Source: Amyelois transitella (taxonomy: Eukaryota > Arthropoda > Insecta > Lepidoptera > Pyralidae). Taken from it: a stretch of DNA of 64,000 nt. Where the stretch lies: positions 5,615,001-5,679,000 of the forward strand of contig NC_083515.1 in NCBI RefSeq assembly GCF_032362555.1, in the 5' to 3' direction. Shown here in pieces: positions 31,262 through 42,478 of the stretch (its first letter is position 1; every line of letters starts with the position of its first letter). Position numbers and translations under genes: made by a program. The notes below the pieces were generated by a model that saw nothing but the letters and a program-made list of their open reading frames with translations, searched no databases and was not told where the DNA came from.

Positions 31262-34200
31262 ATGTCGAATACATACTATGACTATTATGACGGCAGTAAA
31301 ATATTTCAATTCATTTCAAACCACATTGGTCTTCCATTAGATATTGTAAGTATTCACTTTAAGTTTTGCATGAATTGTTATTGTTCGCTTTTGTAGTGAA
31401 ACACTTCATAGTCCCAAATGTTTTTGTATGAACAGCAATGTTATTAGTAAAAAAAATTAAAAAAATTTGTTTATGAATGAGATTATTTTATTATAGGTAT
31501 TAGTAATCAATGTATCAAATTCTATACCTTACTCTCAACTGGATGTGAAATGAATTAAGCTATCTTTTATGCTAGTTTATTACTGTTGAAAATGCACATT
31601 TACACAGATATGATGTGAAAAAATTTATTGCTTTTCTTCTGCAGATCAGAGAGTTCTTCAAATATAGATAGTCTTTTAAAAGTTTACATTTATTTTATAG
31701 ACTTATAGATGAGCTAAGCTTCTGCTTGTTTTAGTATTATTTTTATTTTCACATGTAAGCACATTAATTTATTAGTTTCATAACATCAAATTTTCTTCCA
31801 TTAGGTTAATTTTTTGATCGCACAAATAGCTGCACTATGCCTGGCCAGACTGTTTCGGAAACCATTGAGACTTGCTTCACCAGAGTTTCGTCATTCTTTG
31901 TGCCTTTTCATAGGTTTATTTATGGGATATTTCTGCTTTGGAAAGTAAGTTGAGTGTTAAATATACACCATTTTTAACCTGTGGCTTATCCCAAGCACAA
32001 AATTTTGTTTGCATTAGTACCTACATAAGGGCTTAGGATGTACCACAGATTAAGTTTAGATTTAGGGTTTAAAAGTATTTTAAATAATGTGTAGTTGTGT
32101 TTATTTTTAAGAACATGGTTATAGATGACAAAAAAAAAAAAATTCTCATTGAATTTCTCGGTAAATCTATGTAAATTGCTGTATGTAATGCTAGTAAGTG
32201 TAAGTTGGTATTTTAAATTGCATGGCACCCAGCCAAGGATATCCTTACTAATATTATAAACACAAAAGTAAGTTTATTTTTTTTGTTTGTTGTCTCACAT
32301 TGTCTATTGAACCAATCTTCTTAAAACGTATATACAAAAATCACACACATAAATTTATTACTGACTTGTTGAAATTTCGCATATAATATTTTTAAAAGTC
32401 TAGTGAAGGATAATAGGACCTTTCATCCCGGCAAAGCAGCTGGTAAAAGCTGGATAGTAATAAAACAATAAGAAAAGTATGTCTGTACATTAAAAATATT
32501 AAAATGTAATATTAGGGGTTCCTGCTAGAATTATGCGATATTCTCTCTTAGTGCACCCCTAGACCTCATAAGGAACTTACATTTCATATTTCTAGATCCA
32601 GTCATTTGGGCTGTGCATTGATATGTCAGTCAATTACTCTGAGTTGTGTTCTCTTATATCTATTTGGAAGAAAGATTCTCTTGTTAGATACAAATGAAAG
32701 ACATAATGATTCCTAAATACTTTATGAAGATTATCCTTATCACCTTACCTTATATGATCATAAACATTGACTTAGTAGGTATGTACTTTTACTCGATAAA
32801 CCAGATAATAACAATGATGCATCTTCTTTTAATGTCTCAAAGTGCCTATCTACCTACGTTCAGTAAACAATATAAGTATTTTATGGTTACATAAAGTAGT
32901 ATAAGTAGACCTTTGGTTCAAACTTGAAAATTAAACTTTGTGTATAAAAAGCAACAAGCGTCTACCTTTTTAAGGTTTAGTATGTATAAGTAGGTATGAG
33001 ACAAACACTGATTGACATACATATAACGAACATCCTAAACTGCTGGACTGAAATTTGGCATTTGTAAGTTCCTTAAAGTCTAGTCTAGTTTAAGGTTGCG
33101 CTTAGGGGGATTTTCCGAAATACCTCAAGGAAAAATTTTCATACAACGATCCCGTTTTTTACGTTTACACAAAAATTTCAGGAATCCTTTGTTTTATTAG
33201 TTTGGACTTTACGTCGATAACTCAGTTCCTCTTTTATTATAGATATGTTGTTGTCCAGACCTGCCTTTTGCATTCACTTAATACCTACCGAACTTTCTAC
33301 AGTTAAATGCTACGCTTGTCTTCTCGCCGCTTACAAACGCAGGTCGAACAAGATCACGTTTCACGCGATCATACCAATTTGATTGAATTTTGTTCATCTG
33401 TTATCTCTGATTAATAAATTTTTATTGTAACACTGAAAATGAACACTTTGATCTATTCTCTGTTTAAAAGATCTTTATTATTAAAGAAATGTAGATACCT
33501 GGGTACTACAGCGGCAGTCGGTCATCGGCCTTTCCTCTTCAAGTTCGACCTAGTTAACTTTCACTTTCCTCAACTAAATTAACCAAAACGTCAGCTTAAA
33601 AATACTTTTTGCTGTCTATCGTACCTACATACTTTTACATAGGAACATCTAGGTACATATAAAATGATGATCGCCTTTGAGATGAGATGATGTTCACGAC
33701 AATATTTCATTGTTGTCAATAAATACCTACTTTGTACAATAATATCATTGTATTCTTTTTAAAGTTAACAACATTTTTAGTAGGTTACCTACCTGCAGTT
33801 TATTGATACATTGCCCTCTTTTTCTGCGTATACCTAAATACCTAATTATGTTTATAATATCAAACCCTTGTAAAAATAAGAAAGCCTTTGAATTTAAGAA
33901 TATATAATAATGATATTTTGAATTTTCAGACAAGCAATACATTTATCAGTACTGCCTATGATGTCATACATTTTACTGAAGACTATACCTGAACATGTAA
34001 TGGCGAAGTAAGTTAATTAGCATTGTTTTCTAGAACATTTTGCCGGTCTATTTGTTCATTAGAGCTATATTACCAAAGATAATGTAGATTCCATTCCTAC
34101 CTACATAGTTAAAATAATGAACAATAAGTTACCGACGTACCTTTGTACTTATTTCTTTTCAATAGGATAGGATTTGCTTGATCGAATCCTTAACTTTATA

Positions 34201-37200
34201 GGTAGTACCTATAACTATGATTCCATAAGAGTTTTCCAAGTTCAAAATCAAATGGCCTCTTTATTTTCAGCGGTGTATTAGCAGCATCAATGATTTACTT
34301 GTCATGCCTACATTTACACCGACAGCTGTATCATACAGCGGATTACTCCTTGGATATTACAGGTTTGTTCAATGCTAAAATACTAACAGAAAGTAAAAAC
34401 TTTATATTGCATAGTTTTAAATGAATACATAAAATATACCTATTGTTATATAATTAACTAGCGATCCACCCCGGCTTTCCACGGGTAGCATTTTTTATTT
34501 ATAGATATAAAATTTAAATTATAAACCTTCCTCAGAACACCATCTTCCCAAAATTTCAAACTGGAACACAATCCGTCAACAACTTTTCAAAATTAGCGCA
34601 TACATACAAACAGAGAAAATAGGTGGAATTCATAATACGTAGTGATTTCCCTGCGAATGTAGTTCGTTTACAAAAGCGCAATTCAACTGCAAGGTTTAGT
34701 AATGTCATCGTAAATTATTTTATTTTAATTAAATCAGCGACCTTGATTACTAGTCTATTATTGTAGTCATTTGACCGTTAAGTATTTTTTTGACAATTTG
34801 GTGTCACGAAAGAGTGATATTGTGATATTGTACCAATTTTTTTTTAATTTACCATTCTATTAGGTTCAAATTGAAAAATTGAACAGACAGAAGACAATAA
34901 AATCATTGTAGCATTTGCAGCAAACAAAGCGTCTTCTTTATTTTTTTAACCACGCTAAAGATTTTGTTGCAGTTATCCTTTTTATTTAGACCATCTTACT
35001 ATTCCCGAAGATTTATACAAATAACACTTTCTTCAAGGGTATATTATTGAACCCAAAAATCTATTAAATCTGGCGGTCACATATATAGCAAAATCTTTCT
35101 GTAACTGTAGCTTTTGAAGACGTCAGGCGTGTATAATAGATTTGACCTATCAATAATTGAAGAATCTTCTCTGGAGGTCAAAATGAATTGTTGGATCGTA
35201 TCATAGAAATAAATCGAATCGTTTCATTCGTTAATAAAAACCTAGTCTTATTTGCGAAAACTTGACGATATAGTTTTAAAAAAAAATACATTTTATAGTT
35301 ATAATATGTCAGATAACTTGTACCTATTCTTTTAAGCTGAGAAAATAAAAAAAATATAACGAAACCAGTACTACGCATTTGATATCTAATAAAAAATTTG
35401 AAAAATTATATATATTAATCACCTGGAAGGGTTCTTTTAAAATTATATTACTACAAACTAATATCAAATTACAGGTCCCCTCATGGTGATAACGCAAAGA
35501 GTGACGTCATTGGCCACATCCTTGCAAGATAGTTTAATGAAGAAAGAGATTAACTCAAACTGTTCGAGTCGACCGGATGAGGAGTCCAAAGTGGACAAAA
35601 TGCCGTCTCCACTTGAATTTTTCTCCTATACATTAGCATTTCAAACGTTAATGTGTGGCCCAGTCGTGTTCTACAATGATTATATCAGATTTATTGAAGG
35701 CAGAAAAATCAACGGGGTAAATATTTATAACTATCAAGAGTAGATTGGCTATTGGTATATTGAGTTAATTAGATCTTACTTACCTATGCAGTAAACAAAT
35801 GAGCGTAAGACTTGTACCTACTTTTCATAACATTGTACATGTGATTTTATTGATCACTAGAGGCCGCCCGCGACTTCGTCCGCATGGAAACCCTATCAAT
35901 CCCGCGGGAACTCTGGGATAAAAAGTAGCCTATGTGTTATTCTGGGTCTTCAGCTACCTACATACCAAATTTCATGGTAATCGGTTCAGTAGTTTTTGCG
36001 TGAAAGAGTAACAAACATCCATACAAACTTTCGCCTTTATAATAGTAGTAGGATTTGATAGTTTAGACCAGGGTTTTTCAAAATTTCGGCTCCACGTACC
36101 CCTGTTAAAATTTTCAAGTAACGGCGAACCCCTTACTAACTAATGAACGGTCGCTCGCGCACCACCATGCCTGTCAGTTATCAAATCACCATTACGTAAA
36201 TCTTGCCGCGAACCCTGCCGTCGAATGGCGAACCCATAGGAGTTGTGTTTTGAGAAACCCTGATTAGACCGATCTTAATCTTCTGTGTTATTGTATATTG
36301 TATATTCTAGCCGGATAAGGACATCGAGTCTTCCGAGCCGTCGCCACGGCGAGCTGTGTTGTACAAAGTTTGCGGTTCCGTAGCCGCTGCCTTCCTGTAC
36401 CTCACTCTATCAAAGAAATATCCGATGGATGTTATAAAAGGTCAGATATTTTCCTCAAATCCTTTGAGAGTTTATGCAACGGGTACTAACTATCGTCACA
36501 GTTTGTACGCAAAAATGTATGCCATATTTTGCGATAAAATGCGTATTTGACTTGACTAAATTTGGACTTCTTCTTCTGGCTAGTCCCAGTTGCATTCTCA
36601 CAACTCTGAAGAGGAGCCCGTGCTCCTCTTACCCCGTGGTAAGCTTTTGACCATGGATCCCGGATTGTGTGAGTCAGGTTTTTGACTCACGACTCTCATC
36701 TGACCTCGGTAATGTTTGCAGGGGAACATATCCCGTATTGGATCATATAATTACACATGCTTGTACCTGAATGTGCAGGTTTCCTCACGATGTTTTCCCT
36801 CACCGTAAGAGATCGGTTAGTTATCAAACTAATTTACATAAACTTGAAAATAGTCATTGGCGCAACTTTTGACCAGGCACCTTAACGATTTGACCACCGA
36901 CGCTCTATTACCACTTGACTAAATTTAGACATCGTAACCAATTTATTACCGTATTAATTTCAATTATCAACGCAGACTAAAACTTTTCGACTAGTTCCTT
37001 TATTGTTTGCCGGTTGACTGGAAGAGATCCCTTCATGGGATAAGTCCACCATTGCAAGTGATTAATTCCTTTTATAACTACATTTATTGTAACATTTTAA
37101 ATTTCTGTACAATAAAGATATTAAAAACAAACAAACACGATGCGCCAATTTTAAAAATGATTTTATTATTTAGAAAAATAATAAACAATAGTGCTCCCAG

Positions 37201-40200
37201 CATCTGTTCTGTGGGGGTGTTTAACCTTATTACTACATATACTGTTGCACATTGTTCTGTCTGTGCCACAAGTCCCAGATAATATTTTGTCATTGAATTA
37301 TAATAACGTACTTATAGCTGTGAAAAGAATAATGTAACATGAATTTTTAAACATATCCAAATACTACACGTTTCTGTGACGTATTTTTATGTACATGTTC
37401 GTCACTTTGACCCTTCTAGTGGCACACAATTTGGTGTAAAACAAAAGTCTTAATTTGTCAAATACATAGAGATTTTAAGAAATAGACGACACAATAAAAA
37501 TCTTTATAATATCAATATCTGTGGAAACCTCTTTATCTACTCTACCCTTTATGACCACTCACTACCTATCAATATCTATGCTTATATTATAAGAACTCGC
37601 AATGCCTAGCTATACTATTATTATAAAAACTTTTTTATTTATTTGTAACAAATAAACTCAAAAACTATTACCCATTTTGAGGGAATAGACCTTCAATAAT
37701 ATAATGTCATTTTTGTCTGGTAAGAAGAAGGGAAGCCCTGCGCGAAAGCTAGTTATAAAATTTTATTCCATTATGTCTCGAAACAAATATTGTATTCTGT
37801 AAAATTAGGAACAAGCAAAGGTCTTGCAAGTTAAATATTTGGAAGGAAAAAGAAGTATCATGTTGTTTTGACCTTTGTTTGTACTCATTTAGTATGCAAC
37901 TGCTTTAATCGCTTCCAAATTACCTACCTACTACTTCAAAGTAAAGAAATATTTTATGCTAGCTTAAGCGCGGGGCTTCTTTCACTCCCGCGGGAATTTC
38001 CATAAAAAGTATCATATGTTACTTCTGAAGACTCTGACTGTATGCCAAATTTCGTCAAAATATATGCAGTAGTTTTTGAGTTTATTTATTGTAAACACAA
38101 ATTATGCTGGTATGGATACCTACTGATTCGTATTGATGAATGCCATATGCATTTTAACCTACTTATAGGCAAAATAAAGTTTTTTTTTGTAATAATCGAG
38201 GTATAATACTTGTAATATTTCTAATCGCACTATGGATTAGTCATAGAGTTCCTCTAAACTCTAGGCATTGTTATGACCCTACTCTATTTCTTTAATCAGT
38301 ACATATCCAACATGGCTTATCTTTCTCACAAGGCTTATAGTTTCTCACAAGGCTTATAGTTTCTCACAAGGCTTATAGTTTCTCACAAGGCTTATAGTTT
38401 CTCACAAGGCTTATAGTTTCGTACATGGCTTATAGTTTCTATATACTACTATTTATTCGTAGAATTAATGGACCCGACATCGGAAGTGTCGCGCACATGG
38501 TCCGCCTTGTACCTCCTATGGTACACGAACCTATCCGTAATGCTGTTCCGCTGCAAGTACTACCACGCGTGGCTTCTCTCGGAGGCGATCTGTAATAACT
38601 CCGGAATGGGATTCAACGGGTACGACAACCACGGCGTGCCCAAGTGGGACAAAGTTTCCAATATTGATGTCATCGGATTTGAGGTATATTTACGTTGCAT
38701 TAATAATCTTAATAAAATAGAACTCAAATTGATCCCATAAGTAGGGGAAGTCGCTTATGGGGTCTTATTTGGAGCGAATTGATTCTTCGTTACCTTTTCG
38801 AATTAGGTGGGATTGGCAGAATATATTAATTTCTTACATTTTTTACTGTCATTATGTAATCCCTATTTTCATTTCTTTTCACCTCATGTTATTCACCCGA
38901 CCGGAGTGGAAAACGCATATTAAGGCTTCTTATTTTCCTCACAAGTTATAACCTTATATGTTCAGTTTCCAATAATATTTAAGAAAAGTTATTTTTATAA
39001 TAACAGTTGTTTCGGTAAATAAATAGATACTTAATTTTTCTATCACACTGTATTTCGTAACAATAATATCTTAACTTCCGCTTAAAAGGGGTTCTACATT
39101 GACAACAAATAATTTGAAATTTGTATTGTAGTTCGCGCAAAACTTCCGCACGGCGATCGCGTGCTGGAACAAGAACACGAACGCGTGGCTCCGCGCCGTG
39201 GCGTACGAGCGAGGCGGCGCCGCGTACCGCACCGTGCGCGTGTACGCGTTGTCGGCCGTGTGGCACGGGTTCTACCCCGGGTACTACTTCACTTTCTTCG
39301 CAGGCGGGTTGTTCACAGTGGCGGCTAGGAAGGTAATGGAACATTGTGTTTTACTGTTCTACATATATGAATGGGTATTGGCATAAAAATTAACGATTCT
39401 TTTTAAACAACTCGTACCGCGCCATACGCGTTTTCGCCTGTGTACCTTTTACTGTACTACATTAAAGGTTGTTCATACAAAATCATGAACGCATGGCTTA
39501 GCGTTGTGACGTACAAGCGAGGCGGCGCTACATATCGCACAGTAATTGACACTTCGCACTGGGACTAATATTTAAATATTGTGTTTTTTTTTTAGATTCG
39601 CATCGTAGTCCGGCCCATGTTTCTAGGTAGCCGCTACAAAAAGATGTTCTACGACGCAGTGTCTCTAGTGACCACACGGATAGCTATGACATACGCCACG
39701 GCGCCGTTCATACTGCTTCATCTGGGACCAAGTCTCGCTTTTTATGGGTGAGTCATCGTCCTCCCCTCCTGGATTTCATTTCTTTCTAAAGAGGAACCCG
39801 GATTCCTGGATTAGGTAAGTCAGGTTTTTACAAGAAGCTACTCTAGCCTCCGCAACCTTTGGTTAGCTCAGGGTAACCTAACCCGTATTGGATCATGGTC
39901 ACATATCCACTTTAGTTTTTGCCTGAATTGCGATTTAGTATAGTATTGAATATCAGATATTTATATCCTCCTACTAAACCACAACCATCTGAAAACTAGC
40001 TCTCAAGTAAGTTTTGGAGTGATAAGCAAGAAGAGCCGGTGGCAAACGCGGAACAGTGTGCACATGACGCTCAATAATAAAATGTGTACTTATATGCGGT
40101 AGCAATGGGTGGCGGAACGAGGTTCAAGATTGACGCTTTTGATGATTTTTGTATCTATTTCAGGAAACTGTACTACTCCTTACATTTTTTGGCGTTGGGC

Positions 40201-40374
40201 GCGCTTCTCTTGCCTGCCGGAAGCAGACATTCCGGAAAGGCACAATCAACTCAAAATCTACCACAAAATTCTTCCCTTGTTGGTGCGGAATTAAATCCGC
40301 TTGGTTCCTCCACTACTATAGCTACTGCTGTTGAAAATACTGGGGAAACCAATGGGAAATTGAAGATATCTTAG
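31262..40374 (+). CDS. MBOAT2: lysophospholipid acyltransferase, MBOAT1/2 type
   Basis: Ten coding exons: 31262-31345, 31805-31944, 33930-34007, 34271-34362, 35475-35716, 36311-36440, 38463-38683, 39132-39332, 39596-39747 and 40164-40374. Phases agree throughout, giving 516 residues (human MBOAT1/2 about 500-520). It is a multi-pass membrane enzyme. Family marks are FFSYTLAFQTLMCGPVVFYN, the NSGMGFNGYDNHGVPKWD segment, the conserved Asn region FRTAIACWNKNTNAWLR and the catalytic-His motif SAVWHGFYPGYYFTF. It re-acylates lysophospholipids with unsaturated acyl-CoA in the ER (Lands cycle). The Drosophila counterpart is oysgedart. The C-terminal tail is Ser/Thr/Asn-rich and poorly conserved. Introns hold Helitron and SINE remnants, a 19-bp minisatellite before exon 7 and a ghost of exon 8 after exon 8. 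Exons 7 and 8 are GC-rich while exons 1-4 are AT-rich. Confidence 0.94.
34458..34625 (-). mobile_element. decayed Helitron-type element
   Basis: The minus-strand 3' end reads ...CTAG followed by T (34458-34461), preceded by a decayed GC-rich end ('gatccaccccggctttccac' on plus). The interior has 'cccaaaatttcaaactggaa' as in relatives of the 35857 element. It is in an MBOAT2 intron. Confidence 0.5.
35857..36053 (-). mobile_element. short non-autonomous Helitron
   Basis: On the minus strand it begins TCCTACTACTATTATAAAGG and ends GCGGACGAAGTCGCGGGC, then GGCCTCTAG. It is flanked by A on the 5' side and T on the 3' side, with no target duplication. TC at the start, CTAG at the end and insertion between A and T are the Helitron rules. 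The interior is the widespread lepidopteran sequence with 'ggtaatcggttcagtagttt' (plus). It is too short to encode anything. Similar ends occur at 20053, 34458, 37752 and 54052. Confidence 0.8.
36575..36935 (+). repeat. dispersed SINE-like repeat
   Basis: Contains 'gaggagcccgtgctcctctt', 'tcccgtattggatcatataa', 'caggtttcctcacgatgttt' and 'ttgaccaccgacgctctatt'. Fragments of the same family are at about 39785-39915 and 58920-59045. I recognise it as a common insect repeat, but the 5' head and clade are not clear. It is in MBOAT2 intron 6. Confidence 0.5.
37640..37752 (+). mobile_element. Helitron-type 3' end
   Basis: Ends 'gccctgcgcgaaagCTAG' followed by T; the interior 'aactattacccattttgagg' resembles the family. 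A second, opposite-strand relic follows at about 37959-38110 ('actcccgcgggaatttccat'). Both are in MBOAT2 intron 6. Confidence 0.45.
38322..38440 (+). repeat. 19-bp minisatellite before MBOAT2 exon 7
   Basis: About six tandem copies of tttctcacaaggcttatag; the last ones diverge (gtacatggcttatag). It ends about 22 bp before the exon 7 acceptor (AG at 38461-38462). Each unit holds a pyrimidine-rich stretch and an AG, so it resembles a ladder of weak 3' splice sites. Confidence 0.95.
39478..39548 (+). pseudogene. ghost copy of MBOAT2 exon 8
   Basis: 'aacgcatggcttagcgttgt' and 'gcgaggcggcgctacatatc' align with exon 8 positions of about 39174-39236 ('aacgcgtggctccgcgccgt', 'gcgaggcggcgccgcgtacc'). 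One frame gives NAWLSVVTYKRGGATYRTV against NAWLRAVAYERGGAAYRTV in the real exon, but it lacks the WHG catalytic motif and soon meets a stop. A second smaller piece at about 39408-39440 resembles the part following it. This is a decayed partial exon duplication, not an active alternative exon. Confidence 0.75.
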
Positions 40375-40498
40375 ATGTTTTATTTTTCATTTTTTTTGGA
40401 TATTGAAAACTAATGTTACAAGAATGAATCACATGTGATAATTTCGCGGGTCAGAATGTCTATGCATCACTGTAATGTATATAATGTTTAGTAATAAC

Positions 40499-40879
40499 TA
40501 GAGATCGGATAATCGGATGCATTTTTACCTAAACTAATATTTTGGCTAAGAAAGTATAGAGGCGGCTTTTTGCTTTCGGGATTCGAATTATTTTGAGTCC
40601 CGGAAATTTTATTAACCAAGAAATTGAAACTTATCGTTTATTAGATATGATAAACACCTTTATAAATATAAGTGATGGATGATATTTATTAAAAAATTAC
40701 CGGGATTCCAGAATTATACCGCGTGATTTTTTAGTCAGTACGAATACAGTTCGAATACATAATTAGAACATTAAGTGTATCATTGCCGAATCCCGGAATT
40801 TTTGAGGTACAGAAGTACGTTCCATACTAACCCAACACCCTAACTTTAGGTAAATATGCATCCGATTATCCGATCTGTG
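40499..40879. mobile_element. hAT-type MITE with 8-bp target duplication
   Basis: Terminal inverted repeats of about 35 bp match at about 32 positions. The left starts TAGAGATCGGATAATCGGAT; the right, reversed, starts CACAGATCGGATAATCGGAT. Flanking 8-bp direct repeats gtaataac lie at 40491-40498 and 40880-40887. 381 bp, no coding capacity. TIR ends and 8-bp duplication are the hAT superfamily pattern. It lies about 0.1 kb after the MBOAT2 stop, probably inside its 3'UTR or just past it. Confidence 0.9.
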
Positions 40880-40887
40880 GTAATAAC

Positions 40888-42478
40888 TACAACTTTATTG
40901 CACAAACAAATTTTATATGCATTTAATCTGTTATGTGAATGTGTGGAGTATAGGTATTTATAATGAAATTTGAAAATATATTCTATTTTGTTTTTAATTA
41001 TTAACGGGTGTAAATGGCACAAAATATTTTAAAAATTAGTTTTAGAAGACAGAAGTTTATTTTATACAGATCCAATGTACTTTTATGGTGTTTCTTTATG
41101 TGCTTTAGAAATATATGTCCATATACCTTTGATAATATTGTTGAAAAGTGTTAAATAACAATATCAGATAATATTTCCTGTGTGCGTAAGGTTCCGACAC
41201 TGGTAGACTTTGATTTTCCAATACATATCTATTTAAAAGAAGTCTTAAGGAATTACTAATAATTGCCGCACTTGCAGTGTATGTCTGTTTTTTCATATTT
41301 CTTCATGTGATTTGCCTTTTTTATTTCTTCTACGTATTGTTTTATTTTATTTTAATATGGTCACAAAGTCTCAGTCAAAGACAAATGTTTCAACTTTTGA
41401 TAAAACTCACTAATAAGAAATATAATGGTAAATAATTCTGCTACAACTTTATAGGGAAAAAGTGTTAATAAAGTAATAATTTATACTAAATTGGGTATAT
41501 TTATTCTAATTTCCAAAAAAAAAAACTGAAATACAAATTTCATGTCTTGTGTGAGTGCTCTGGATTTCCGAACAACAACAACTATTTTGAGACTTTATTA
41601 CAGAGTTTATTATAATCGATTTAATGCATTAATTACCAGTGCCATTAAAAATTATTGAATATATTGATATAGTATGTATATATCAAAGAAAGATTCTATA
41701 ATAAGATAATTAGTTCTTATTGTAAAGTTGTATTATGTCTCCACAATTTTAAAACTTTCATATTACTAATTTTATGTTTATTTTCAGAAGTATTATGTTG
41801 AATTTATTTGAATGGGTTGTGTTATGTTACCAGTTGTGTTTTATACAAAAGTCTAAATAATAACTGAAAATGCCATTAGGAGAAAAGCTTTATTTTATTA
41901 CTTGAGAGAAGTGTTTGAAAAGCAATATTCCAATACTGTACTTTGTATATTAATTTATTTGGTTAAGTTGCAGAGATATTTTGAATTGCAAATTTGATTA
42001 CTGTTAACATTTAAATTATTAAAATTGACAAAGGGCTAAAGGTCTGTTTAATTTTAAAAGCTATATGAGCTAAGGTTATGATGTGACAGTCAGTTGACAA
42101 TTGGCTATTTAGAAACTGATTGTAGGTTGTGGTAGAAAATAGGTAGTTTTGACTGTTAAGGCCATATCAGTATAATGCTGTTTGCTTTATTGGTGACCAG
42201 ATACCTGTCACTATAATACCTCAGTATGGAATTGTATTTAATTTTGTTAATTACTAGTTTTATATTAATGTATTTTACATGGTTAAATTATATATTTTAT
42301 GTAAATCGTATTTTTAATGTCCAGAAAGCTTCCTGTTACAATAAGAGATACACTCAAAAGGTTTAAATCAGGAACTAAAAATTCTTTACACATACACCTG
42401 ATGAATAACACTACAGCTCTTTACCACATATTATATTTTATATTCTTAACTACAGCTCCAAAACAAACAAACATATTA
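40888..42478. other. AT-rich spacer, MBOAT2 and SPC25 3' ends
   Basis: Convergent 3' regions. An AATAAA at about 41468 may end a long MBOAT2 transcript. No gene or recognisable repeat was seen. Confidence 0.4.

Noticed and set aside
38322-38440. CRISPR-like array
   Set aside because: The 19-bp units are directly abutting with no spacers. This is a minisatellite in a eukaryotic intron.
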